DNA of 6,835 bases, taken from NCBI GenBank assembly GCA_900557505.1, contig USTC01000056.1, positions 1-6,835 on the forward strand, in the 5' to 3' direction. Every line of letters begins with the position of its first letter. The first letter of the stretch is position 1. This document shows positions 1 through 5,097 of the stretch, piece by piece. Under the pieces are notes generated by a model. The model saw only the letters and a list, made by a program, of their open reading frames with translations, made no database searches and was not told the origin of the DNA. The translations under genes and the position numbers were made by a program. This DNA is from an uncultured Collinsella sp. (GTDB taxonomy: Bacteria; Actinomycetota; Coriobacteriia; Coriobacteriales; Coriobacteriaceae).

Positions 1-1
1 C

Positions 2-1132
2 GCTTGCGTGCTCGACGCCGAGCGCGACTTCTACCAGCGCATGAACGCCAACCCCCTGCGCGGCCTGTACTCGCTGTCCGTCGAGGCCACCGATGCCATC
101 GCCAAGGTCCGCCAGCAGATCGCCGACCTCATCGGCGCCTCCCAGGCCAACGAGGTCGTCTTCACCCGCAACACGAGTGAGTCGCTCAACCTGGTCGCCA
201 AGAGCTTTGCGCCCACGGTGCTGGAGCCCGGCGACGAGGTCGTCATCACCATCATGGAGCACCACTCCAACCTGATTCCGTGGCAGCAGGTCTGCCGCGT
301 GACCGGTGCCAAGCTCGTCTACCTCTATCCCACCAAGACCGGCCAGCTCACCACCGAGGAGGTCCTGGCCAAGGTGGGTCCCAAGACCAAGATTCTGGCC
401 GTGGGTCAGGTTTCTAACGTGCTGGGCGTCGAGAACCCGGTCAAGAACCTCGGCAAGCTCGTGCACAAATATGGCGGCTATCTGGTCGTCGACGGCGCGC
501 AGTCGCTTCCGCACATGCCGGTCAACGTGGCCGATCTGGGAGCCGACTTCTTTGCCTTTAGCGCGCACAAGGCCATGGGCCCCATGGGTATCGGCGTGCT
601 GTGGGGCAAGATGGACCTACTCAACGCCATGCCGCCCATGCTCACCGGTGGCGAGATGATCGATTCGGTCACCGAGCAGGACGCCGTCTGGGCGCCCGTC
701 CCCGAGAAGTTCGAGGCCGGCACGCAGGACGCCGCCGGCATCTTCGCCACAGGCGCCGCCCTCGACTACCTCGTCAACACGGTGGGCTACGAAAACATCC
801 AGGCCCGCGAGCAGGCACTCGTCCACTACCTGATGGGCGAGCTCATGCAGCTCGACTTTGTCCAGATCATCGGCTCCATCTATTTGGACAACCATCACGG
901 CGTCGTCAGCTTTAACGTCAAGGGTATCCACCCGCACGATGTCGCGAGCATCATGGACATGGACGGCGTGTGTATCCGCGCCGGTCACCACTGCGCGCAG
1001 CCGCTGCTCACCTGGCTGGGCGTCGAGAACCTCGCATGCTGCCGCGCCAGTGTGGCCTTCTACAACGACAAGGCCGATATCGACAAGTTCATCGCCGGCC
1101 TGCATCACGTTTGGAGCACGTTCAATGGGTAA
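2..1132 (+). CDS. sufS: Cysteine desulfurase SufS, 5' partial
   Basis: Group II PLP-dependent cysteine desulfurase: it converts L-cysteine to alanine and holds the sulfur as a persulfide on an active-site cysteine for Suf cluster assembly in the cytosol. The frame is open to the left edge, so about 30-40 N-terminal residues (including the usual LDNAAT segment) lie outside; 376 residues are visible. Seen in order: NANPLRG near the start, VVFTRNTSESLNL, the EHHSN motif (near nt 257-271), VDGAQSLPH (PLP-contacting Asp and Gln), FSAHK with the Schiff-base lysine at nt 569-571, EAGTQ, and RAGHHCAQP with the catalytic cysteine at nt 992-994, then CRASVAFYN near the C-terminus. All key residues are present. 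The stop codon overlaps the start of sufU by 8 bp, so translation is probably coupled. The upstream neighbours are probably sufB/C/D genes, but they are not in the window. The GTG at position 8 is an internal codon, not a start. Identification as SufS is very secure. Confidence 0.96.
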   Translation, partial: ACVLDAERDFYQRMNANPLRGLYSLSVEATDAIAKVRQQIADLIGASQANEVVFTRNTSESLNLVAKSFAPTVLEPGDEVVITIMEHHSNLIPWQQVCRVTGAKLVYLYPTKTGQLTTEEVLAKVGPKTKILAVGQVSNVLGVENPVKNLGKLVHKYGGYLVVDGAQSLPHMPVNVADLGADFFAFSAHKAMGPMGIGVLWGKMDLLNAMPPMLTGGEMIDSVTEQDAVWAPVPEKFEAGTQDAAGIFATGAALDYLVNTVGYENIQAREQALVHYLMGELMQLDFVQIIGSIYLDNHHGVVSFNVKGIHPHDVASIMDMDGVCIRAGHHCAQPLLTWLGVENLACCRASVAFYNDKADIDKFIAGLHHVWSTFNG

Positions 1133-1559
1133 TCTGTACACCTCCACCACGTTTATGGAGCACAACTCGCACCCCGACTATAAGTACGAGATGGATGCCC
1201 CCACGCACGAGCACGACGGCATCAACCCCAGCTGCGGCGATGAGCTCACTCTGCAGCTGCGTGTCGAGAACGATGTGATCGAGGAGGCGTCCTTTACCGG
1301 CCACGGCTGCGCCATCAGCCAGGCCAGCGCCGACATCATGGCCGACCTCATCACCGGTGAGACGGTCGAGGAGGCGCGTCGTCTGGCAGGGCTTTTCCTC
1401 GCCATGATCCGTGGCGAGAAACTCTCCGAGGAGGACCTGGAAGACCTGGACGAAGCCGCCCAGCTCCAGGACATCTCGCACATGCCCGCCCGCGTCAAGT
1501 GCGCCGAGCTCGCCTGGCGCACCCTCGACGGCATGCTCACGGGACAAAATAATCAGTAA
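1125..1559 (+). CDS. sufU: SufU zinc-dependent sulfur acceptor/scaffold-like protein
   Basis: 144-residue IscU-fold protein of the SufU type. In characterised Bacillus SufU, a bound zinc lets it accept the persulfide sulfur from SufS and pass it on to the SufBCD scaffold. The ligand set is visible: Cys37 and Asp39 in NPSCGDE, Cys62 in GHGCAIS, and Cys126 in VKCAELAW. The long helical insertion between the second and third cysteines (about residues 79-118) distinguishes SufU from IscU. The ATG at 1125 is preferred: GGAG at 1113-1116 lies 8 nt upstream, and residues 4-13 (LYTSTTFMEH) match the usual SufU N-terminus. ATG 1155 (Met11) would cut into that region. The gene starts inside the sufS stop region (8-bp overlap) and is followed within 30 bp by a terminator, so it is the last gene of the suf operon. 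Catalytic and metal-binding residues are intact. Confidence 0.95.
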   Translation: MGNLYTSTTFMEHNSHPDYKYEMDAPTHEHDGINPSCGDELTLQLRVENDVIEEASFTGHGCAISQASADIMADLITGETVEEARRLAGLFLAMIRGEKLSEEDLEDLDEAAQLQDISHMPARVKCAELAWRTLDGMLTGQNNQ

Positions 1560-1587
1560 TAGTTGTCTCAAAACTGAAGAATTCTGT

Positions 1588-1629
1588 TGGCCGAATTGCT
1601 TAACTTTCGCGATTCGGCCATTTTCTTTT
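1588..1629 (+). terminator. Rho-independent terminator of the suf operon
   Basis: TGGCCGAAT (1588-1596) pairs perfectly with ATTCGGCCA (1612-1620), and three more inner pairs (1597-1599 with 1609-1611) give a 12-bp stem with a 9-nt loop. It is followed by TTTTCTTTT. The T-rich tail is on the + strand only, so it mainly ends the sufS-sufU transcript. It lies between convergent genes, but on the minus strand the hairpin is followed by a mixed sequence and would be a weak terminator. Confidence 0.9.
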
Positions 1630-1635
1630 CTGCCT

Positions 1636-2445
1636 TTATTTCGAGCCCTCGGCCTGCGCGTCCACCTTCGTATAAGCGCGCACAATACGAGAAACGGTGC
1701 TTTTGCCAATCCCCGTATACCGCTCAATCTGACGCACCGTAAAGCCGGCATCGTGCAATCCAAGGATAACGATATTGCGCTGCACCGGCGGCGCGGCTTT
1801 AACCCCGTGGAGCGGAACCCCGAGCCCCTTCGCCAACTTTTCGGCAAAGGCGTGGCGTTCCCACTCCGTCTCTTTCATATCGCACAGCGCTGGCTCGCCG
1901 CTGTCGGGCGTCGAAAGCGAATAGGCAATAAAAGCCTTAGCAGAACCGAAAAGCTCAAGCACGCAAGAAGGGTCGGAAAATACCCTCGTGGTATCTGCCG
2001 CATCACTGTCGTAAACGCGCAGATGCTCCGCAAAGCTGCTCCAGGGATAGCGCTCAATCAGAGCAACACCCGCCTCCTGCGGATCGGCGTGTACAGAGCG
2101 AACAGCCTCCATCACCTGCCAGTCGGTATCGAGCGAGCGACGCTCAAAACGCTCACGAAACAGGCAGCCCGTGCGCCCGGTACGTTTATTGAACCGACGG
2201 GCATACGTCAGCAGCAACCGCTGCATGGCTGCGCTCATTTCGTCCTCATAATCCAAAAGCACCAGATCCACGTGGTCGTCCATAAGGCACCACGCCACGA
2301 TTGTCACCCCCGCCTCCCGGCAGCAGTCGCTCATCAGTTCCAGAAACTCCCAGCGGTCTGCATCGTTCTCAAAGATCAGTTGCTTGCCTGTACCGCGGGC
2401 ACAGACATGGTAAAAGCCGGTAACCGTTCTCCAAACGCGCTGCAT
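1636..2445 (-). CDS. REP-associated transposase-like protein, altered HUH site, C-terminal HTH
   Basis: 269-residue protein of the Y1/HUH transposase (RAYT) type. Family features seen: FYHVCARG with IFENDADR (residues 11-31), AWCLMDDHVDLVL (51-63, where the metal-binding HUH motif sits), TYARRFNKRTGRTGCLFRERF (80-100), VRSVHADPQEAGV (115-127) and YPWSS (133-137). A helix-turn-helix occupies about residues 222-257 (GFTVRQIERYTGIGKSTVSR). Two catalytic positions look changed: the usual His-x-His is His58-Val-Asp60, and the helix that normally carries the nucleophilic tyrosine (RYIHLNP-like) has Ser117 instead. The reading frame is otherwise intact. The ATG at 2445 is chosen because the family N-terminus begins there and a GAAGGGAG ribosome site precedes it; an in-frame ATG at 2541 would add 32 residues unlike the family. 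It is convergent with suf and divergent from the scaffold operon. It may be a domesticated DNA-binding protein or a decaying transposase. Confidence 0.85.
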   Translation of the reverse strand: MQRVWRTVTGFYHVCARGTGKQLIFENDADRWEFLELMSDCCREAGVTIVAWCLMDDHVDLVLLDYEDEMSAAMQRLLLTYARRFNKRTGRTGCLFRERFERRSLDTDWQVMEAVRSVHADPQEAGVALIERYPWSSFAEHLRVYDSDAADTTRVFSDPSCVLELFGSAKAFIAYSLSTPDSGEPALCDMKETEWERHAFAEKLAKGLGVPLHGVKAAPPVQRNIVILGLHDAGFTVRQIERYTGIGKSTVSRIVRAYTKVDAQAEGSK

Positions 2446-2449
2446 GACG

Positions 2450-2457
2450 CTCCCTTC
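2450..2457 (-). promoter_or_regulatory. Ribosome binding site fixing the start of the RAYT-like gene
   Basis: On the minus strand GAAGGGAG lies 4 nt before the ATG at 2445 (AAGG core to ATG spacing 7 nt). It supports this start over the in-frame ATG at 2541. Confidence 0.6.
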
Positions 2458-2738
2458 GCCGGGATCTGCTTGCCATCCAATACAGCACGATTGAAGCGTG
2501 CCATCAAAACATTCACGCAAAACAACTACGCCACACGGCAAAAGGCAGTATACAGGCGGCGAACGGCATCATAGCTACAGGTCAGACAACGCGACATAGT
2601 CAAAAGCTTGAACAGAACCGACCCCCTTCAGCGAACCGCACAGCCGCAAACAGCTTTGTTAAATCGCTTCAATTGAAAGTTCCGCGCTTCTCGCTACGAA
2701 AACTGAGCCGTTCGCCGAATATTCCGTGCATTTCGCGG

Positions 2739-2744
2739 TATTAT
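2739..2744 (+). promoter_or_regulatory. Putative -10 box of the scaffold/GGGtGRT operon
   Basis: TATTAT, within GGTATTATAGG, lies about 95 bp before the scaffold start and would put the transcript start near 2751. No consensus -35 is seen at 16-18 bp; the nearest TTCGCC (2711-2716) is too far. The promoter could therefore depend on an activator or another sigma factor, or the call may be wrong. Confidence 0.35.
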
Positions 2745-2760
2745 AGGGGCTGCATGTCAT

Positions 2761-2813
2761 GTCCCTTTCGAAGGGTCGCCCGGCAATCGCCAGCCACGAC
2801 CCCCAGACGGGAC
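2761..2813 (+). promoter_or_regulatory. Candidate structured 5' leader of the scaffold operon
   Basis: Nested complementary segments are visible: GTCCC (2761-2765) with GGGAC (2809-2813), GGGTCG (2773-2778) with CGACCC (2797-2802), and GGC (2782-2784) with GCC (2789-2791). An alternative hairpin, CCCTT-TCG-AAGGG (2763-2775), shares bases with the first two helices and so excludes them. The element ends 15 nt before the ribosome site. It matches no riboswitch class I recognise; a cis-regulatory role is inferred only from the folding. Confidence 0.3.
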
Positions 2814-2826
2814 GCCAACACGATAG

Positions 2827-2836
2827 AGAGGAGAGG
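2827..2836 (+). promoter_or_regulatory. Ribosome binding site of the scaffold gene
   Basis: AGAGGAGAGG with AGGAG at 2829-2833, 4 nt before ATG 2838. It decides this start over the in-frame ATG at 2754, which would lie only about 10 nt after the putative -10 box. Confidence 0.7.
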
Positions 2837-2837
2837 C

Positions 2838-3572
2838 ATGCAGTACTCACAGGAAGTGGAGAACATGTGCCCCGTTGCCAAGGGTGCATACCACGGCCCC
2901 GCACCCATCCCCGAGGAGGGCAAGTGGGTCCAGGCTAAGGAGATTTCCGACATCTCCGGTCTTACGCACGGTGTGGGTTGGTGCGCACCTCAGCAGGGCG
3001 CCTGCAAGCTCACGCTGAACGTCAAGGACGGCATCATCGAGGAGGCCCTCGTTGAGACCATCGGCTGCTCGGGCATGACCCACTCTGCCGCTATGGCTTC
3101 CGAGATCCTTCCCGGTAAGACCATCCTCGAGGCCCTCAACACCGACCTCGTCTGCGACGCCATCAACGTTGCTATGCGCGAGATCTTCCTGCAGATCGTT
3201 TACGGCCGCAGCCAGACCGCGTTCTCCGAGGGCGGCCTGCCCGTGGGCGCCTCCCTCGACGACCTCGGCAAGGGCCTTCGCTCTCAGGTCGGCACCATGT
3301 TCGGCACCAAGGCCAAGGGCGCTCGTTACCTCGAGCTCGCTCAGGGCTACGTCACCCGCATGGCTCTCAACGACAAGAACGAGATCATCGCGTTCGAGTT
3401 CCTGAACCTCGGTAAGTTCACCGACGCCGTCAAGGCCGGCAAGACCCCCGAGGAGGCCATCGCTGGCGCTATGGGCCACTATGGTCAGTGGGAGAACGCT
3501 GCCAAGTACATCGACCCGCGCACCGACGAGGAGACTCACTCCGTCGCCAGCGTGTTCCCGGTTCACGAGTAG
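2838..3572 (+). CDS. NifU/IscU-like iron-sulfur scaffold protein paired with GGGtGRT
   Basis: 244-residue protein resembling the NifU N-terminal/IscU scaffold family, of the subtype commonly annotated next to GGGtGRT proteins. The IscU-like core is at residues 44-110: ACKLTLNVKDGIIEEA, then ETIGCSGMTHSAAMASEILPG, then LVCDAI. Cysteines are at 11, 49, 56, 77 and 106. Cys77 and Cys106 fit the second and third scaffold positions, but the canonical CGD motif is missing and Cys49/Cys56 flank its place. A further 130 or so residues (AFSEGGLPVGASLDDLGKGL, then a lysine- and glycine-rich stretch ending in a MGHYGQWENAAKYIDPRTDEE tail) go beyond an IscU of about 130 residues. It is cytosolic, with no signal peptide or membrane segment. 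The next gene starts 18 nt downstream, so the two are one operon. Codon use is strongly biased (AAG, ATC, GAC, GGC), which suggests high expression. Cluster binding and acceptors are unknown. Confidence 0.82.
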   Translation: MQYSQEVENMCPVAKGAYHGPAPIPEEGKWVQAKEISDISGLTHGVGWCAPQQGACKLTLNVKDGIIEEALVETIGCSGMTHSAAMASEILPGKTILEALNTDLVCDAINVAMREIFLQIVYGRSQTAFSEGGLPVGASLDDLGKGLRSQVGTMFGTKAKGARYLELAQGYVTRMALNDKNEIIAFEFLNLGKFTDAVKAGKTPEEAIAGAMGHYGQWENAAKYIDPRTDEETHSVASVFPVHE

Positions 3573-3574
3573 AA

Positions 3575-3581
3575 AGGGAGG
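3575..3581 (+). promoter_or_regulatory. Strong ribosome binding site of the GGGtGRT gene
   Basis: AGGGAGG includes a perfect GGAGG (3577-3581) 9 nt before ATG 3591, in the 18-nt gap after the scaffold stop codon. This implies efficient independent initiation on the shared transcript. Confidence 0.8.
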
Positions 3582-3590
3582 GAAATAACT

Positions 3591-4595
3591 ATGACTGTTA
3601 CGTTCGAAGGTTACGAGCGCCGCGCTGACAAGATCAACAAGTGCCTCGCCGACAACGGCATCGCCTCCCTCGAGGAAGCTCTGCAGATCTGCACCGACAA
3701 GGGCTTCAACCCGCGTGAGATCGTCAACAACACCCAGTCCATCGCCTTCCAGAACGCTGAGTGGGCCTACACCCTCGGCTGCGCTCTCGCTGTCAAGCGT
3801 GGCGCCAAGTCCGCTTCTGAGGCTGCTGCCATCATCGGCGAGGGCATCCAGGCCTTCACCGTTCCCGGCTCCGTCGCCGAGGACCGCAAGGTCGGTCTGG
3901 GCCACGGTAACTTGGGCGCTATGTTGCTCTCCGACGACACCGAGTGCTTCGCCTTCCTGGCCGGCCACGAGTCCTTCGCTGCCGCCGAGGGCGCTATCGG
4001 CCTGGCTCTGAACGCCAACAAGGCTCGTAAGAAGCCGCTGCGCGTTATCCTCAACGGTCTGGGCAAGGACGCTGCTCAGATCATCGCCCGCATCAACGGC
4101 TTCACCTACGTGAAGACCCAGTTCGACTACTACACGGGCGAGCTCAAGGTCGTCGAGACCATCCCCTACTCCGATGGTCCCCGCGCTGCCGTTAACTGCT
4201 ACGGCTCCGACGACGTCCGCGAGGGCGTTGCCATCATGTGGCACGAGAACGTCGACATCTCGATTACCGGCAACTCCACCAACCCGACGCGCTTCCAGCA
4301 CCCCGTCGCTGGTACCTACAAGAAGGAGCGCCTCGAGGCTGGCAAGAAGTACTTCTCCGTCGCTTCTGGTGGCGGCACTGGCCGTACTCTGCACCCGGAC
4401 AACATGGGCGCCGGCCCTGCCTCTTACGGCATGACCGACACCATGGGCCGTATGCACTCCGACGCCCAGTTCGCCGGTTCTTCCTCCGTGCCTGCGCACG
4501 TCGACATGATGGGTCTCATCGGCATGGGCAACAACCCCATGGTCGGTGCCACCGTCGCCTGCGCTGTCGCCGTCGAGGAGGCCCTCAAGGCCTAA
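3591..4595 (+). CDS. GGGtGRT protein (function unknown)
   Basis: 334-residue member of the GGGtGRT family, named for its signature, seen here as GGGTGRT at residues 260-266. The following stretch is also typical: LHPDNMGAGPASYGMTDTMG, then HSDAQFAGSSSVPAHVD, then GLIGMGNNPMVGATVACA to the end. The N-terminal half (about 1-145) is mainly helical and rich in Ala and Glu, with FTVPGSVAEDRKVGLGHGNLGA at 89-110; a middle part has MWHENVDISITGNSTNPTRFQHP (216-238). Cysteines are at 18, 34, 64, 119, 203 and 324, with no close CxxC pair, so a cluster ligand set is not obvious. There is no signal peptide or membrane segment. It follows the scaffold gene by 18 nt, so both are translated from one transcript. 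Codons are highly biased, like those of abundant proteins. The glycine-rich motif could bind a nucleotide or phosphate, but that is a guess; no biochemical function is known to me. Confidence 0.92.
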   Translation: MTVTFEGYERRADKINKCLADNGIASLEEALQICTDKGFNPREIVNNTQSIAFQNAEWAYTLGCALAVKRGAKSASEAAAIIGEGIQAFTVPGSVAEDRKVGLGHGNLGAMLLSDDTECFAFLAGHESFAAAEGAIGLALNANKARKKPLRVILNGLGKDAAQIIARINGFTYVKTQFDYYTGELKVVETIPYSDGPRAAVNCYGSDDVREGVAIMWHENVDISITGNSTNPTRFQHPVAGTYKKERLEAGKKYFSVASGGGTGRTLHPDNMGAGPASYGMTDTMGRMHSDAQFAGSSSVPAHVDMMGLIGMGNNPMVGATVACAVAVEEALKA

Positions 4596-4630
4596 TCGCG
4601 CCCGCGCGATGCTCATATAGTTGAGCATTG
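4596..4630 (+). other. Two small hairpins directly before the terminator
   Basis: TCGCG-CCCG-CGCGA (4596-4609) starts at the base after the GGGtGRT stop codon. It overlaps a second hairpin, CGATGCTCA with TGAGCATTG (4607-4630; 9 pairs including one G-T, 6-nt loop). The second abuts the terminator stem and could stack on it. Such structures often protect the 3' end of abundant messages from exonucleases; that role is inferred. Confidence 0.5.
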
Positions 4631-4665
4631 GAGCCGCTATCCACCCGGGTAGCGGCTCTTTTTTT
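4631..4665 (+). terminator. Rho-independent terminator of the scaffold/GGGtGRT operon
   Basis: GAGCCGCTA (4631-4639) pairs with TAGCGGCTC (4650-4658). Three inner pairs close a 4-nt ACCC loop, giving a 12-bp stem followed by seven T residues (4659-4665). It is a textbook strong intrinsic terminator 36 bp after the GGGtGRT stop codon. Confidence 0.95.
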
Positions 4666-4694
4666 GTCCCGAAGCTGTCAATCGGTTTGGGTCG

Positions 4695-4856
4695 CGCCAC
4701 GAAAACGGCCCATCTACTACGTTTGGCCCGCATGGCTCGACCATAGCTAGGTTTTGGGAAAATCAATAAGCCGTCTACCTGCGGGTTTGATTTCGCGATT
4801 CTCGATATGCTCGGGGGCACCCGGCCAAACGTAGTAGATGGGCCTATTTCGTGGCG
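4695..4856. repeat. 162-bp element with 34-nt terminal inverted repeats (MITE/REP-like)
   Basis: The left arm at 4695-4728 (CGCCACGAAA...GTTTGGCC) is the reverse complement of the right arm at 4823-4856 over 34 nt with only two adjacent mismatches (4705-4706 against 4845-4846). The inner core GGCCCATCTACTACG plus TTTGGCC is a perfect 22-bp match. The 94-nt spacer contains its own smaller inverted repeat: AAATCAA (4760-4766) with TTGATTT (4787-4793), plus CCG/CGG inside it. No T-run follows, so it is not an ordinary terminator. AATCGG occurs on both sides (4680-4685 and 4861-4866), but at unequal distances from the arms, so a target duplication is doubtful. It encodes no protein. Size and shape suit a non-autonomous mobile element or a palindromic REP/BIME-type repeat. 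Confidence 0.8.
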
Positions 4857-5087
4857 AGCGAATCGGCCCGAGGCACAGGGTAGCTAAAAGAGCCCCGTCC
4901 CAAATCAACTACTATGCCATGAAAATCCAAAACGATTCGATATATCAGTTGAGATGAGCTCCGAAGTGGAGTGAGACGGATTGCCAAAATACCCCTAACG
5001 TCCACCTGCCATATTCGCCCTTTACCGATTTATCTAATCTTTGCGACACCTTTGCCGATCACCCGTGCGACAATGCGCCGGACGAGA

Positions 5088-5092
5088 AAGGA
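5088..5092 (+). promoter_or_regulatory. Ribosome binding site of the flavoprotein gene
   Basis: AAGGA (within GAGAAAGGA) lies 5 nt before ATG 5098. It supports this start rather than the in-frame TTG at 5041, which would add 19 residues before the Rossmann strand. Confidence 0.7.
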
Positions 5093-5097
5093 ATCCG

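Larger units (their letters stand above)
2446..2837. other. Divergent intergenic region between RAYT-like gene and scaffold operon
   Basis: 392 bp without a convincing gene. It is visibly richer in A and T than the flanking coding sequence. It must hold the promoters of both divergent units. On the minus strand a TATACT hexamer (AGTATA on + at 2547-2552) is a possible -10 for the RAYT-like gene, but no good -35 lies at the right distance. On the + strand there is a likely -10 at 2739-2744 and a foldable leader at 2761-2813. Between about 2555 and 2700 nothing else is recognised. No REP-type palindrome of the kind often found beside RAYT genes was seen here. Confidence 0.6.
4666..5097. other. 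Intergenic region with inverted-repeat element, no gene seen
   Basis: 432 bp between two genes on the same strand. The left part carries the 162-bp inverted-repeat element described separately. The remaining 240 bp (4857-5097) hold no convincing ORF or known RNA. Some AT-rich hexamers exist (TATATC at 4941-4946, TATCTAATCT at 5031-5040) and could serve as -10 boxes for the flavoprotein gene, but none has a convincing -35. A small hairpin CTCC-GAAGT-GGAG lies near 4960-4972. Confidence 0.6.

Noticed and set aside
1125..1559. IscU as the identity of the gene after sufS
   Set aside because: The helical insertion between Cys62 and Cys126, the Cys/Asp/Cys/Cys zinc ligand set, and the overlap with sufS all indicate SufU.
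2847..4820. A 657-codon open frame on the minus strand spanning both the scaffold and GGGtGRT genes
   Set aside because: It is antisense to two clear family members, has low-complexity Val/Gly/Asp-rich composition, and arises from strong codon bias in GC-rich DNA. Its start lies inside the inverted-repeat element.
4680..4866. AATCGG direct repeats as target-site duplications of the inverted-repeat element
   Set aside because: They lie 9 nt outside the left arm but only 4 nt outside the right arm, so they do not flank the element symmetrically; a 6-mer may recur by chance.
4857..5097. A riboswitch or small RNA upstream of the flavoprotein gene
   Set aside because: Only a 4-bp hairpin and scattered AT-rich hexamers are visible; no known motif or extended pairing was found.
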